From Streptococcus pyogenes (lineage in GTDB: Bacteria > Bacillota > Bacilli > Lactobacillales > Streptococcaceae), in contig NZ_LN831034.1 in assembly GCF_002055535.1 (NCBI RefSeq), forward strand, positions 1,240,001-1,304,000: a DNA stretch of 64,000 nucleotides, in the 5' to 3' direction. Below the pieces are notes generated by a model. It did not search any database, was not told the origin of the DNA, and saw nothing but the letters and a program-made list of their open reading frames with translations. The stretch's first letter is position 1. Every line of letters begins with the position of its first letter. The translations under genes and the position numbers were made by a program. This document shows, piece by piece, positions 7,206 through 14,148 of the stretch.

Positions 7206-7841
7206 TTATATCCATTCAATTAGTGGATTTTCAATGTGTTCTATCCCATCACCAATCCACTCTTTGACATTAAATTCTCGCTCAATATCTTGAGTCCTTG
7301 GCATAACGTTAATATCACTAAAACTCAGCATGTCGTCTTTTGTATTTTGCAAAAAATAAATGTTTTTAACTTGTCTTGTTAAAGAGTCGCCATGCACCAC
7401 CACACCATTTATCCCTCTTATAGACATATTAAAGAGTAGAAACGGTACTGCTTTGTCCGATAACTCTTCTACGTGATACCAGTATTTACTCGGACGATAA
7501 GTAAATGGACTGTCATTTAATCGTTGTTCTTGCCATGCTTGGATAAGTATCCCACCCGTCCCGACTGCTACCTCGTAGTATTGATTACCACTTATTATTT
7601 TAGATAATAGTGTACTAACCGATTTAGGCGTAAAGTCTTGCTTTTTATTTTTGCGGTCAGCTTGTTCTTCCTCAAAATATTGCATAAACCAGTCGTAAGA
7701 TACATCTGTTTCATATTTCAAAAACTGTCTAAATATATCCTCACGACTATCTTTATCAAAGAGTATGTCCGTAAGTCGTTTGGGTGCTTTATAAACTTCG
7801 TCGATGCCTAGTATGCGATGTATCTCATCGATCTTAATCAT
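7206..7841 (-). CDS. N6-adenine methyltransferase-like phage protein, catalytic motif not seen
   Basis: A 211-residue protein related to the M subunit of type I systems. It has the DFTPKSV segment (69-75), an AdoMet-binding motif I VAVGTGGIL (91-99), an acidic motif EE (125-126) and GDSL (151-154). The NPPF/NPPY catalytic tetrapeptide expected about 20 residues later is missing; SDINVMPRT lies there instead. It is about half the length of a full HsdM. It may bind AdoMet without methylating, or act otherwise. The stop is just before the structured interval at 7012-7205. Confidence 0.7.
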   Translation of the reverse strand: MIKIDEIHRILGIDEVYKAPKRLTDILFDKDSREDIFRQFLKYETDVSYDWFMQYFEEEQADRKNKKQDFTPKSVSTLLSKIISGNQYYEVAVGTGGILIQAWQEQRLNDSPFTYRPSKYWYHVEELSDKAVPFLLFNMSIRGINGVVVHGDSLTRQVKNIYFLQNTKDDMLSFSDINVMPRTQDIEREFNVKEWIGDGIEHIENPLIEWI

Positions 7842-7842
7842 G

Positions 7843-8112
7843 TTACCCTCCGTTATTCGTTAAATCAGCAATCCGCTTTGTCTGTCTCTGATTTTGCTCA
7901 CTCGCACGTTTAAGCTGCTTTTGTGTCCTGCTTAGCTGTGTACGTAGTCCGTATATTTGCGGTTCATAATAGCTTTTAAGCGATACGCAAAGCCCTGATA
8001 CGACAATCAGCATAACTGTTAGTGCAGCGATAATGATGCTTTTCTTTTTGATTGCTTTGTCTTTTTTTACTAACTCATAAAGCAAGCAATCAATCATCTG
8101 TTCTTCAGTCAT
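7843..8112 (-). CDS. Small phage membrane protein with coiled coil
   Basis: An 89-residue protein of unknown function. Residues about 24-45 (SIIIAALTVMLIVVSGLCVSL) are one transmembrane segment, preceded by a KKDKAIKKK cytoplasmic flank and followed by a basic coiled coil rich in Gln/Arg/Lys (55-85). It is one base after the next gene's start, so the two are co-translated. Confidence 0.6.
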   Translation of the reverse strand: MTEEQMIDCLLYELVKKDKAIKKKSIIIAALTVMLIVVSGLCVSLKSYYEPQIYGLRTQLSRTQKQLKRASEQNQRQTKRIADLTNNGG

Positions 8113-8116
8113 CCGT

Positions 8117-8209
8117 TTACCCCTTCATGTAGTACTCGTTTACGCGCTTGCCGCTAGCTAACTCTAGCTGTCTAATAAACCGCATCGCTTCGTTTTTAGT
8201 AGTAGTCAT
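8117..8209 (-). CDS. Very small phage ORF (30 residues)
   Basis: Starts at ATG 8209, inside the last codons of the RuvC-like gene, with GGAG just upstream, and ends seven bases before the next start. The product begins MTTTKNEAMRF and ends NEYYMKG. No known family; the tight packing and ribosome site argue that it is translated. Confidence 0.45.
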   Translation of the reverse strand: MTTTKNEAMRFIRQLELASGKRVNEYYMKG

Positions 8210-8708
8210 GTGTCTCCAATTCATCAAGATAGCCTTGATTGACATAGTATGAGCCAATCAAAATAGCGTCTGCTTCGTCGTCTTTGACCGATTTATTAAA
8301 TTCTTGCTCCACTTTTATTTTTGACTGTAATTTCATGGACTTCTTGCTTCGGTCTTTGTAGCTAAACTTCCAATACTTACGCCACGTTGATACATTGATA
8401 AACACGACGTTATCAGCTATTAATCTTCCTAAGATAATTCCTGTAACAATACCGATTTTAAGCATGGATTGCTGGTTAGGTCCCATAACCGAGTTTTTTT
8501 CGACTGCGATTGTACTAAAATAGCAATCGTATTTTTTTAATGCTCGTGACTGGATTAGCCTTAATTGACTAGCCATATAGCGGCCGCGCTCAAAGTAGGA
8601 TTTACTCTTATGTTTTAAGACACCACTCTGGATAAGATCTGAGCCTTTAAATAAGGCCCACCCTGTTCCAGATGTTGAGATGTCTAACGATAAAACTAGA
8701 TTGCTCAT
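8196..8708 (-). CDS. RuvC-like Holliday-junction resolvase
   Basis: A 170-residue RNase H-fold nuclease. The acidic residues of the RuvC family are present: Asp9 in LSLDISTSGTGWA, Glu70 in AVEKN and Asp143/Asp147 in KDDEADAILIG. Phages use such enzymes to resolve branched DNA before packaging. It overlaps the next gene by four bases in the ATGA manner. Assignment is from motifs and length. Confidence 0.8.
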   Translation of the reverse strand: MSNLVLSLDISTSGTGWALFKGSDLIQSGVLKHKSKSYFERGRYMASQLRLIQSRALKKYDCYFSTIAVEKNSVMGPNQQSMLKIGIVTGIILGRLIADNVVFINVSTWRKYWKFSYKDRSKKSMKLQSKIKVEQEFNKSVKDDEADAILIGSYYVNQGYLDELETHDYY

Positions 8709-9046
8709 TCAAGCACCCCGCGAATGCCAAGGGTTTCAAAGATATTTCTCTTGTTATCTTCGATAAATGAGAATACTTTTATGATTTCGTCTATGTCTTT
8801 CTTGTGCTCTTTAGCAAAGTATGAAGATGTTAGATTGATTTTAGTTTTGGGTTTAGCTGCAAGAATGAGGTCGTAGGCTGTTTCGAATAACTCTCCATCT
8901 TCATCAAGTGACGGTTCGTCGTCAATCTTTTTAAAATCACTAATAAAATCCCATTGCATAGTCAAACTGCCAGAGATGGCAAAGATTCGGTTTACTCTAT
9001 CTAAAATTAGTGCTGTTCCTGTTCCTGTAATTTTGATTTGTTCCAT
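8705..9046 (-). CDS. Phage early protein, hypothetical
   Basis: A 113-residue acidic protein of unknown function, starting at ATG 9046 with AAGGTGA before it. The frame is open to 9118 without another ribosome site. It begins MEQIKITGTGTALILDR and has a mixed alpha/beta character. It lies between the nuclease/RecT module and the RuvC-like gene. Confidence 0.6.
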   Translation of the reverse strand: MEQIKITGTGTALILDRVNRIFAISGSLTMQWDFISDFKKIDDEPSLDEDGELFETAYDLILAAKPKTKINLTSSYFAKEHKKDIDEIIKVFSFIEDNKRNIFETLGIRGVLE

Positions 9047-9051
9047 ATTTT

Positions 9052-9216
9052 TCACCTTTTTAAAATCCACACTCGCCCTAAAATTGTGTGTGAGCATTGG
9101 CAAGGACGAGTGTAGCAATTCTTCATATCATCGATCCTGTTAACTTGACGATATTCCAACTTTCCTTTCTCACTCGGAAAATATTGATACTGCAAAGGTC
9201 GAGCTTCACTTTGCAA
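9052..9216 (-). CDS. Possible small ORF (54 residues), weak start
   Basis: An open frame from a TTG at 9216 to a TGA at 9052, giving a Tyr/Arg/Cys-rich peptide containing YQYFPSEKGKLEYRQVNRID and four cysteines. It has no good ribosome site and no ATG, so it may be a decayed or 5'-truncated gene. It fills an otherwise empty interval. Confidence 0.3.
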   Translation of the reverse strand: MQSEARPLQYQYFPSEKGKLEYRQVNRIDDMKNCYTRPCQCSHTILGRVWILKR

Positions 9217-9223
9217 TAGGTTG

Positions 9224-9391
9224 TTAATTGAGTTCTTCGACGCCTAATATTATCAGCTTATGGCTTCCAAATCTAAGTAAATGGTCGTACGTTTCTTTAA
9301 ACGCTATCGGAGCCATGTGTTGATTTTCTGCTTCAGTTTCTGCACCAATGTCTAAATTTGCAATCTTAGCTGATACATAGTATTTAGTCAT
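9224..9391 (-). CDS. Small phage protein (55 residues)
   Basis: ATG at 9391 with TAGGAG correctly spaced upstream, the site overlapping the stop of the nuclease gene; stop at 9224. The product begins MTKYYVSAKIANLDIGAET and ends LIILGVEELN, a compact alpha/beta pattern. No family recognised, but start signals and operon spacing are good. Confidence 0.6.
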   Translation of the reverse strand: MTKYYVSAKIANLDIGAETEAENQHMAPIAFKETYDHLLRFGSHKLIILGVEELN

Positions 9392-9400
9392 TTCTATCTC

Positions 9401-10198
9401 CTAAAAAATCATTACTCTTTGTGTTAATTGATTGGCTCTACAATACTCGCAATGACCGCAAGGCTTAGGTTTTTCTAGGCCTTTTTTAACATCATCTAAA
9501 TGCTTGATGTTTTGGGCTAAATCGTCTAACTCATTTTGCATAGCATCTACATTTTGGATTCTGATGGCTCTCGTGTCTGGCGGCGTTTCTTTAGTCACTG
9601 CATAAATAATCGGCTTAAACGGCTTATTGTATTTAGCTTCTAGCATGGTTTTGTAAGCAGCCATCTGCAAAATATATCCATAAGCTTCAAACCATCTGAC
9701 ACGCTCTTCTCTATTCCAGATTGTGTCGTCAATCGGCCCTTTTGTTGTTTTGATGTCTACAAAATAGCCACGTTCAACATTCAAGCAGTCGATTTTACCC
9801 TTGAATTCAACCTCGCCAAGAAATCCTGTGATTGCTGCTTCTTTTTCTCCTTGGTATATGGCCATGAAGTTACTGTCATTTTTAAGCGCTTCAATCATCT
9901 GTTCTGCGACTAAATAGTCTTTTTTGAGCTGACCTTTAGTTGTTCCTCTGGTCGAAATCATTTCAGAGTCGTTTTGGGCTTTGAATTCTTCATGAGCTGC
10001 TTTACTCTCAAAGTAAGAGTGGACATAGTTCCCGACGAGCAGCGCAGTGTTATCTCTGGTATCTGTCCAACCCCCTCGTAATTCAGCAAGCGCCCTTGCC
10101 TCGCACTCTCTAAAACGCTTGTACTGACTAATGGACCAGTATTTAATCGCTGATTCACGGCTATAATAGTCCTTTCCGAGCAAGTCTAACTTCGTCAT
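9401..10198 (-). CDS. PD-(D/E)XK nuclease with four-Cys Fe-S type site, RecT partner
   Basis: A 265-residue RecB/Cas4-like nuclease. The active-site set is His60, Asp137 (GKID), Asp148 and Lys150 (VDIKTTK). One N-terminal Cys (Cys32) and three C-terminal ones (Cys247, Cys250, Cys253 in CGHCEYC) reproduce the cysteine layout of Cas4/AddB iron-sulfur nucleases. It ends where RecT begins (four-base overlap), so it probably supplies the 5'-3' resection for a RecE/RecT-like recombination pair. Motifs are seen; the Fe-S cluster is inferred. Confidence 0.82.
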   Translation of the reverse strand: MTKLDLLGKDYYSRESAIKYWSISQYKRFRECEARALAELRGGWTDTRDNTALLVGNYVHSYFESKAAHEEFKAQNDSEMISTRGTTKGQLKKDYLVAEQMIEALKNDSNFMAIYQGEKEAAITGFLGEVEFKGKIDCLNVERGYFVDIKTTKGPIDDTIWNREERVRWFEAYGYILQMAAYKTMLEAKYNKPFKPIIYAVTKETPPDTRAIRIQNVDAMQNELDDLAQNIKHLDDVKKGLEKPKPCGHCEYCRANQLTQRVMIF

Positions 10199-11124
10199 GG
10201 CATTAAGTCCCCAAGGTTATCAAAGAGGTTGCCTTCGCTAGCTTTAATTTCGCCTGTCTCTTGGTCGAAATCAGGGATTTCATCAGCCGGATAAGACGTA
10301 TCTTCTAAAGCCGTCTTATTTTCGTCTGCGAGCGTTTTTTCTTCTTCGTCATGTAAATCTTCAGTTACGTCTTTTAAATTATTAGGAGCATCCTTATTTT
10401 CGTTCTGGTGACCAATTAGGTCGTCAAGGCTATTTGCTTCTTGTGGGGTAATGTCTTTTGGGGTAGAAATCGTTGAATCTTGATTATCTTCCTCGATAGC
10501 TTTCTGCATCTCAACTGATAACGGACCATATTTACTCAAAATATCTTTTAAAATAGTTTTTTGAGCCATTGCATCAAAGTCTGTTTTCCAAGGACCGCTA
10601 GCAAACGATTTTGAAAATTTCTTTCCATGTGCAGTTACTTTTTCTACTGTCCAAAAAGAAACTTTCTCGAATCCATTTAAAAGTTTAAAAGCGGCAAAAT
10701 ACCCTACAATTTCATCTTGTGGCTTGCTAAAGTCAAGGATTAATTCCTCGAACAAAGGGTTGTAAGAAATTAATTGTGATTTATAGACGATACCTGCATT
10801 AATATTTTTGTATTGTCCGCTGCGCTGAGCTAACTCAATCAACCCTTTATAGCCTAATTGGAATTGTGCTTGACCTTTGTACGGAACTAAATAGGCCCTT
10901 CCTAAGCTTGGCTCAATAGGCAGATTTAACACGGCTGCTTTCATAGCTGCTGCATAAATAGATTCATTAGATGCCGATTTCAAACTTTGACTACCTTGTA
11001 GTACTGACAAGATGCTTACTGCGAACTGTGTCCCGGCGCCTTTCCAAACGTCATCAAAAGCTTTTTGAATTGTTGGTGCGTTAAAAAATTGTTTGTGTGT
11101 GTATGTTGATAATTGATTTGCCAT
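10195..11124 (-). CDS. recT: RecT-family single-strand annealing recombinase
   Basis: A 309-residue annealase. Residues about 60-210 carry the RecT signature: NLPIEPSLGRAYLVPYKGQA, QLGYKGLIELAQRSGQYK, GPWKTDFDAMAQKT. After residue 220 the tail is highly acidic and low complexity, probably an interaction tail. It is paired with the downstream nuclease and lies in the early operon before replication genes in space, consistent with recombination-dependent replication. Confidence 0.92.
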   Translation of the reverse strand: MANQLSTYTHKQFFNAPTIQKAFDDVWKGAGTQFAVSILSVLQGSQSLKSASNESIYAAAMKAAVLNLPIEPSLGRAYLVPYKGQAQFQLGYKGLIELAQRSGQYKNINAGIVYKSQLISYNPLFEELILDFSKPQDEIVGYFAAFKLLNGFEKVSFWTVEKVTAHGKKFSKSFASGPWKTDFDAMAQKTILKDILSKYGPLSVEMQKAIEEDNQDSTISTPKDITPQEANSLDDLIGHQNENKDAPNNLKDVTEDLHDEEEKTLADENKTALEDTSYPADEIPDFDQETGEIKASEGNLFDNLGDLMP

Positions 11125-11126
11125 CT

Positions 11127-11456
11127 CTATTCACCTCCAAAAACCTGCTCAAACATTCCGTTTACCATACTTTTAACTTTTTGCTCTTTTGTTAACTCTG
11201 GAACATCCTCGCCATCAATAAATTTTAGGTCATATGATGCTTCGATAACTACAACATCACACCCAAGCGTTTCTGCCAAATTATCAATTTTTTCTTTTTG
11301 TATGTTGTAAGCTTCTTCTGGTAAAAATGATGCCAGTTGAATGCTATCTGTAAGTTCCACATTATAAGCAAGTACATCTTTTTTGTTTTTGAAACTCTTT
11401 AAAAAACTTCCGTCTTCAGTGTTTCTTAGCACTACAATTTTTTCTTTGATGTTCAT
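11127..11456 (-). CDS. Phage early protein, hypothetical
   Basis: A 109-residue acidic protein upstream of recT in the same operon, stopping two bases before the recT start. It begins MNIKEKIVVLRNTEDGSFLK and ends VNGMFEQVFGGE. No domain recognised; placement suggests a recombination or replication accessory role, which is only inference. Confidence 0.6.
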   Translation of the reverse strand: MNIKEKIVVLRNTEDGSFLKSFKNKKDVLAYNVELTDSIQLASFLPEEAYNIQKEKIDNLAETLGCDVVVIEASYDLKFIDGEDVPELTKEQKVKSMVNGMFEQVFGGE

Positions 11457-11511
11457 TTCATTTCCTCTTCCTGTGTTTTAGTTGCTCTCCCAGTCTTCAC
11501 TAAATTTAAAA

Positions 11512-11718
11512 TCATTGGATTTGCTCACATAATCCCTCGACTGCAGCATGTATATCTGTCTGACCTGCGCCAAGATATGTTATTCCCGCTGCTAAAAAGA
11601 CTTCTCGTGAAGTTAGAACTCCACCGAGCTCATCAATTGCCTGATCAAGGTATATGCTAAACGTTTCAAGTTCTTGTTTAGCTCTGATTTTTGCTTTTTC
11701 TGCTTGTTCTGGTGTCAT
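11512..11718 (-). CDS. Small phage protein, hypothetical
   Basis: A 68-residue helical protein (MTPEQAEKAKIRAKQELETF at the start) with a small hydrophobic middle, ATG at 11718 with AGGAG-type signal. It lies in the early operon between the DnaD-type genes and recT. Function unknown. Confidence 0.55.
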   Translation of the reverse strand: MTPEQAEKAKIRAKQELETFSIYLDQAIDELGGVLTSREVFLAAGITYLGAGQTDIHAAVEGLCEQIQ

Positions 11719-11726
11719 ATTTTCTC

Positions 11727-11867
11727 CTAAATCGCATATTTCTTGCGCAATTGCCGCAATAGTGTCATGTACTGTGATTTATCAACAAGCCCGAAATCAA
11801 GCAATCTCTCACGCTCTTGATGGCTTGCTCTGTACCAGATAAGCGTTTCTCTATGCTGTTTTGTCAT
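11727..11867 (-). CDS. Small phage protein (46 residues)
   Basis: ATG at 11867 overlapping the stop of the preceding gene as ATGA, with GGAG upstream; stop at 11727, inside the leader of the next gene. The product begins MTKQHRETLIWYRASHQERE and ends in a basic RQLRKKYAI. It may be a nucleic-acid binding peptide. Coupled translation supports it being real. Confidence 0.55.
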   Translation of the reverse strand: MTKQHRETLIWYRASHQERERLLDFGLVDKSQYMTLLRQLRKKYAI

Positions 11868-12097
11868 AACACATTCTCCTGTTTATATCGCTCTATTCTT
11901 AATCGGTCTGCTTCTGCTGTTGTCATACCGGTTCCAAAAGCGTATAGGTTTATCCAATTAAAAATTGGCTTAACTCCATTTTTTTCGATTCCTTCGGCGC
12001 AGTAACTAGCAAACTTAGCAAAAGTCTCTTTACTCGCCGTTTTACCAAAATCTTTTTTGATTTGTTTGTTAAAAAAATTAAAAATCTCCTGATCCAT
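11864..12097 (-). CDS. Small phage protein, hypothetical
   Basis: A 77-residue protein overlapping the DnaD-domain gene by 20 bases. It is mostly helical with two cysteine-poor amphipathic segments and an Arg-rich end (EADRLRIERYKQENVL). Function unknown; operon position suggests replication or early functions. Confidence 0.55.
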   Translation of the reverse strand: MDQEIFNFFNKQIKKDFGKTASKETFAKFASYCAEGIEKNGVKPIFNWINLYAFGTGMTTAEADRLRIERYKQENVL

Positions 12098-12464
12098 CTT
12101 CTATACCGTCCATGCTTCCTAGAGCAAATTCTTTTAAATCTGGTTCTTTGTAGTCTGGATTCGACCAGCTTGGGACGTTTGAGGTAGTTACACTTCGTTG
12201 TTTTTTACTATCGTCAAACCGTTGCAACCTGTCTCTGACCTTTTCTACTGTCGTATCTCCAGATTTATACCAATCAACTAAGATTTTATTGATATACTTC
12301 CAACTGATTTTGTTGTTTTCTACCGCTTCTCTTAAGGCAAGGTTGACAACTTCAATTGGCATGTTATCTTCGTGAATCCACTTTTGAATATCTTCGATTT
12401 CAAATGGCGATATCATCCGTCCAAAAGTTAATTGGAAATTTTCAAAAAGCTTTTTTTCGTCCAT
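12078..12464 (-). CDS. DnaD/DnaB_2 C-terminal-domain replication protein
   Basis: A 128-residue protein with a DnaD C-terminal domain over residues about 5-72: FENFQLTFGRMISPFEIEDI, ALREAVENNK and the hallmark YINKILVDWYKSGD. In many streptococcal phages this domain is fused to an N-terminal winged helix; here it is a separate gene with its own AGGAGG site, 140 bases downstream of the winged-helix gene and beside the iteron cluster. It probably loads or recruits the helicase at the phage origin. Confidence 0.8.
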   Translation of the reverse strand: MDEKKLFENFQLTFGRMISPFEIEDIQKWIHEDNMPIEVVNLALREAVENNKISWKYINKILVDWYKSGDTTVEKVRDRLQRFDDSKKQRSVTTSNVPSWSNPDYKEPDLKEFALGSMDGIEDGSGDF

Positions 12465-12501
12465 AGCTCCTCCTGATGTTGATGATGATGCTTATTATCT
12501 G

Positions 12502-12619
12502 TTAGTATTTATTGTTATTTAGTATTTATTTATAAGTTAGTATTTATTAGTTGGCTAATTTGTTGATTAGCAAATTGCACATTAGCAAATTGCACATTAG
12601 CAAATTAGGTATTAGCAAT
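12502..12619. other. Putative phage replication origin: two iteron families
   Basis: Three tandem 15-bp units at 12566, 12581 and 12596, each beginning ATTAGCAAATT, plus a partial unit at 12611. Next to them are three copies of TTAGTATTTATT at 12502, 12519 and 12537 in very AT-rich DNA. The block lies between the two replication-protein genes, the usual place for a phage origin. Repeats are seen directly; origin function is inferred. Confidence 0.6.
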
Positions 12620-12859
12620 TTTTTCTAGTTCTAAGTCCTGTTCTGCCTTCAAAGTATTGAACGCCTCGTCGCTTATTTTTCTGTCAGAACAGAATCTATA
12701 GGCTTCGGTACCATATCGCCCGCCAAATGATTTTCTATAAGTTCTGATATACTTGGCATTCTCTAACGCTTTCAACTGGCTTCTGATTGCAGATTCGCTA
12801 TCCTTACAACGTCTAGCGAGTTCTTCAGGATAGACTCTCCATTCGTCTGCATTACTCAA
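12605..12859 (-). CDS. Replisome-organizer N-terminal winged-helix protein, probably broken at its start
   Basis: An 84-residue readable frame from a TTG at 12859, containing the winged-helix segment YPEELARRCKDSESAIRSQL and a C-terminal linker. The same frame stays open upstream to 12967 and encodes family-like sequence (TLTGSYTAVSNEFIQDKEL, then NKEKGLLLTILSN), but has no start codon there. An ATG coupled to the previous stop (12966-12968) lies one frame off, as if one base were inserted after it. At the other end a TAA sits in the first iteron unit where the sister units read CAA. Likely once longer; present function uncertain. Confidence 0.6.
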   Translation of the reverse strand: MSNADEWRVYPEELARRCKDSESAIRSQLKALENAKYIRTYRKSFGGRYGTEAYRFCSDRKISDEAFNTLKAEQDLELEKIANT

Positions 12860-12967
12860 AATGGTTAGCAGCAGTCCTTTTTCCTTATTGAAAAGTTCTT
12901 TGTCCTGAATAAATTCATTGCTAACAGCTGTGTAACTACCTGTTAATGTCTTGAAAAATGTACTGCA

Positions 12968-13153
12968 TTAGCTGACAACCCCTCCTCTTGCACGCTTCTT
13001 GCTCCATCCTTTGCTGTTTTTTAAAGCTACTTCCCTAAAAATTTTCCGCTTATTCTCTGGCGAATTGTGTTTTTTAATGACTTCGTGTTGCACCCTAGCA
13101 ATGACCGCTAAGATAACGGTTGTTGCTAACAAAAATAATTCTAATTTGTTCAT
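12968..13153 (-). CDS. Small single-span phage membrane protein
   Basis: A 61-residue protein with one transmembrane helix at residues 4-22 (LELFLLATTVILAVIARV) and a Lys/Arg-rich C-terminus. ATG at 13153 has TAGGAG upstream, overlapping the end of the previous gene. Its TAA stop is in the same frame as the damaged winged-helix gene that follows. Function unknown. Confidence 0.5.
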   Translation of the reverse strand: MNKLELFLLATTVILAVIARVQHEVIKKHNSPENKRKIFREVALKNSKGWSKKRARGGVVS

Positions 13154-13154
13154 G

Positions 13155-13466
13155 TTATACTCCTACTCTTTTTTCAAATTTAATATTTTCAAGCATTTCT
13201 GGCAGTGTCTCTTTTTTTGTTTTGTAACGATTGCGAGATTTCCACTGTACAAACAGTTTGAATCCTTTGTAATCAATGAATACGATTCTATGCGTTGGAT
13301 TTAATACAAACTGTTTAAAGTCTGGATGATCACGCATTTCTGTCGCCCACTGCTTTGCAGTAGCAACTGTCAACCCCTCCCATTGTTGAATCAAGTGTTT
13401 ATAATCACCATGAGAAGCTGTTTCATTAACATCAACTGCTCTATAAGTAATTTCTGCTTTTGGCAT
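13155..13466 (-). CDS. Phage early protein, hypothetical
   Basis: A 103-residue protein of unknown family, mixed alpha/beta, with the aromatic-rich segment RIVFIDYKGFKLFVQWKSRN. It is the second gene of the lytic operon after the small 43-residue ORF. The start at 13466 overlaps a + strand promoter-like element at 13488-13496 closely upstream. Confidence 0.6.
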   Translation of the reverse strand: MPKAEITYRAVDVNETASHGDYKHLIQQWEGLTVATAKQWATEMRDHPDFKQFVLNPTHRIVFIDYKGFKLFVQWKSRNRYKTKKETLPEMLENIKFEKRVGV

Positions 13467-13487
13467 ATTAATATCCTCTCTCTTGTG

Positions 13488-13540
13488 TTATAATTAAGTA
13501 AATATTTTTTGTTTGGAGTCCGATTCCCGTCGGACTTTTT
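13488..13540 (+). ncRNA. Candidate short + strand RNA (extended -10 and terminator)
   Basis: TG-T-TATAAT (13488-13496) is followed by the hairpin AGTCCGA-TTCCCG-TCGGACT (13517-13536) and five T, predicting an RNA of about 38 nt. GGAGTC at the stem base is shared with the similar element at 6954-7011. It is opposite to the lytic operon and encodes no peptide. Confidence 0.4.
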
Positions 13541-13563
13541 ATTATCTAATTAAGTTGGTTCTA

Positions 13564-13695
13564 TTAGTAAAACTCAGGCTTAATGTTTACATTGAATCGA
13601 AGTCTATCCTTTGGATGGGCTTCTTTTAGTTTCTTTACTTCCGTGATTGCTTCTTCAGATGTTGTGCAATATAGGGTAAATGTTATTTCGTTCAT
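13564..13695 (-). CDS. Small phage protein (43 residues)
   Basis: ATG at 13695 with AAAGGA correctly spaced, stop at 13564. Product starts MNEITFTLYCTTSEEAITEV and ends RFNVNIKPEFY. It immediately follows the palindromic operator at 13710-13732, so its ribosome site lies next to a repressor-binding site. Function unknown; the signals support translation. Confidence 0.55.
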   Translation of the reverse strand: MNEITFTLYCTTSEEAITEVKKLKEAHPKDRLRFNVNIKPEFY

Positions 13696-13709
13696 GTGTG
13701 TCCTTTCTA

Positions 13710-13732
13710 CTATATGATTTTAAATCATATAG
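13710..13732. promoter_or_regulatory. Perfect 10-3-10 palindromic phage operator
   Basis: CTATATGATT-TTA-AATCATATAG, a perfect inverted repeat. It matches half-sites in the repressor/cro promoter region (13984-14000, 14016-14026, 14051-14061). It is downstream of cro, so it may control the next early genes or allow repressor looping. Confidence 0.65.
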
Positions 13733-13735
13733 TGT

Positions 13736-13948
13736 TTAAAATTTTTGTGTTGCTTGCTTGTTTATCCCAAGAATGTCATCGGTAGATACATCGAAAAACA
13801 AAGCTAGACTAATAAGATACTCACCTGAAATCTTTGTCTGGTCTTTTTCCCAGTTGCTGATAGATGTTTGAGTAACACCTAATTCTTTTGCCAATTCACG
13901 CTGTGACATCTTATTATGTTTAGCTCTTAATTCTGCAATAGTTACCAT
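13736..13948 (-). CDS. Cro-like XRE-family repressor
   Basis: A 70-residue protein that is essentially one XRE helix-turn-helix domain: MSQRELAKELGVTQTSISNW, then STDDILGI. It is divergent from the CI-like repressor and is the first gene of the lytic operon, so it is the probable Cro. Its promoter (TTGACG-17-TAGAAT) is embedded in operator half-sites. Confidence 0.82.
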   Translation of the reverse strand: MVTIAELRAKHNKMSQRELAKELGVTQTSISNWEKDQTKISGEYLISLALFFDVSTDDILGINKQATQKF

Positions 13949-13980
13949 AGCTGAGTCGCTCCTTTCTTGATGATGATTAC

Positions 13981-14009
13981 ATTCTATATGATTTTAAATC
14001 TTGCGTCAA
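13981..14009 (-). promoter_or_regulatory. Lytic (cro) promoter
   Basis: On the - strand TTGACG (14004-14009), 17-bp spacer, TAGAAT (13981-13986). The spacer and -10 contain the operator sequence ATATGATTTTAAAT (13985 on), so bound repressor would block it. Confidence 0.75.
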
Positions 14010-14050
14010 GTGTTTTATATGATTTATTTTCTGTTTTTTGAAAAAATCGT

Positions 14051-14117
14051 AAATCATATAGTTTATTTAAAACTTTTTTCTTATATGGTTGATTTATAAT
14101 CATGGTTTTGATATAAT
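14051..14117 (+). promoter_or_regulatory. Lysogenic (repressor) promoter with operator half-sites
   Basis: TTGATT (14089-14094), 17-bp spacer, TATAAT (14112-14117) with an extended TG. Upstream AAATCATATAG (14051-14061) and the overlapping TATATGGTTGATTT resemble the operator half-sites of the cro side. Confidence 0.7.
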
Positions 14118-14148
14118 TTACTTATCAAAATTAAAAAGGAGGTATCCT

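Noticed and set aside
7172..7245. Complete tRNA gene
   Set aside because: Only a T-arm-like hairpin is present; no D-arm with GG, no anticodon stem and no proper acceptor.
12500..12620. CRISPR array
   Set aside because: Repeats are contiguous 15-bp units without spacers and lie between phage replication genes.
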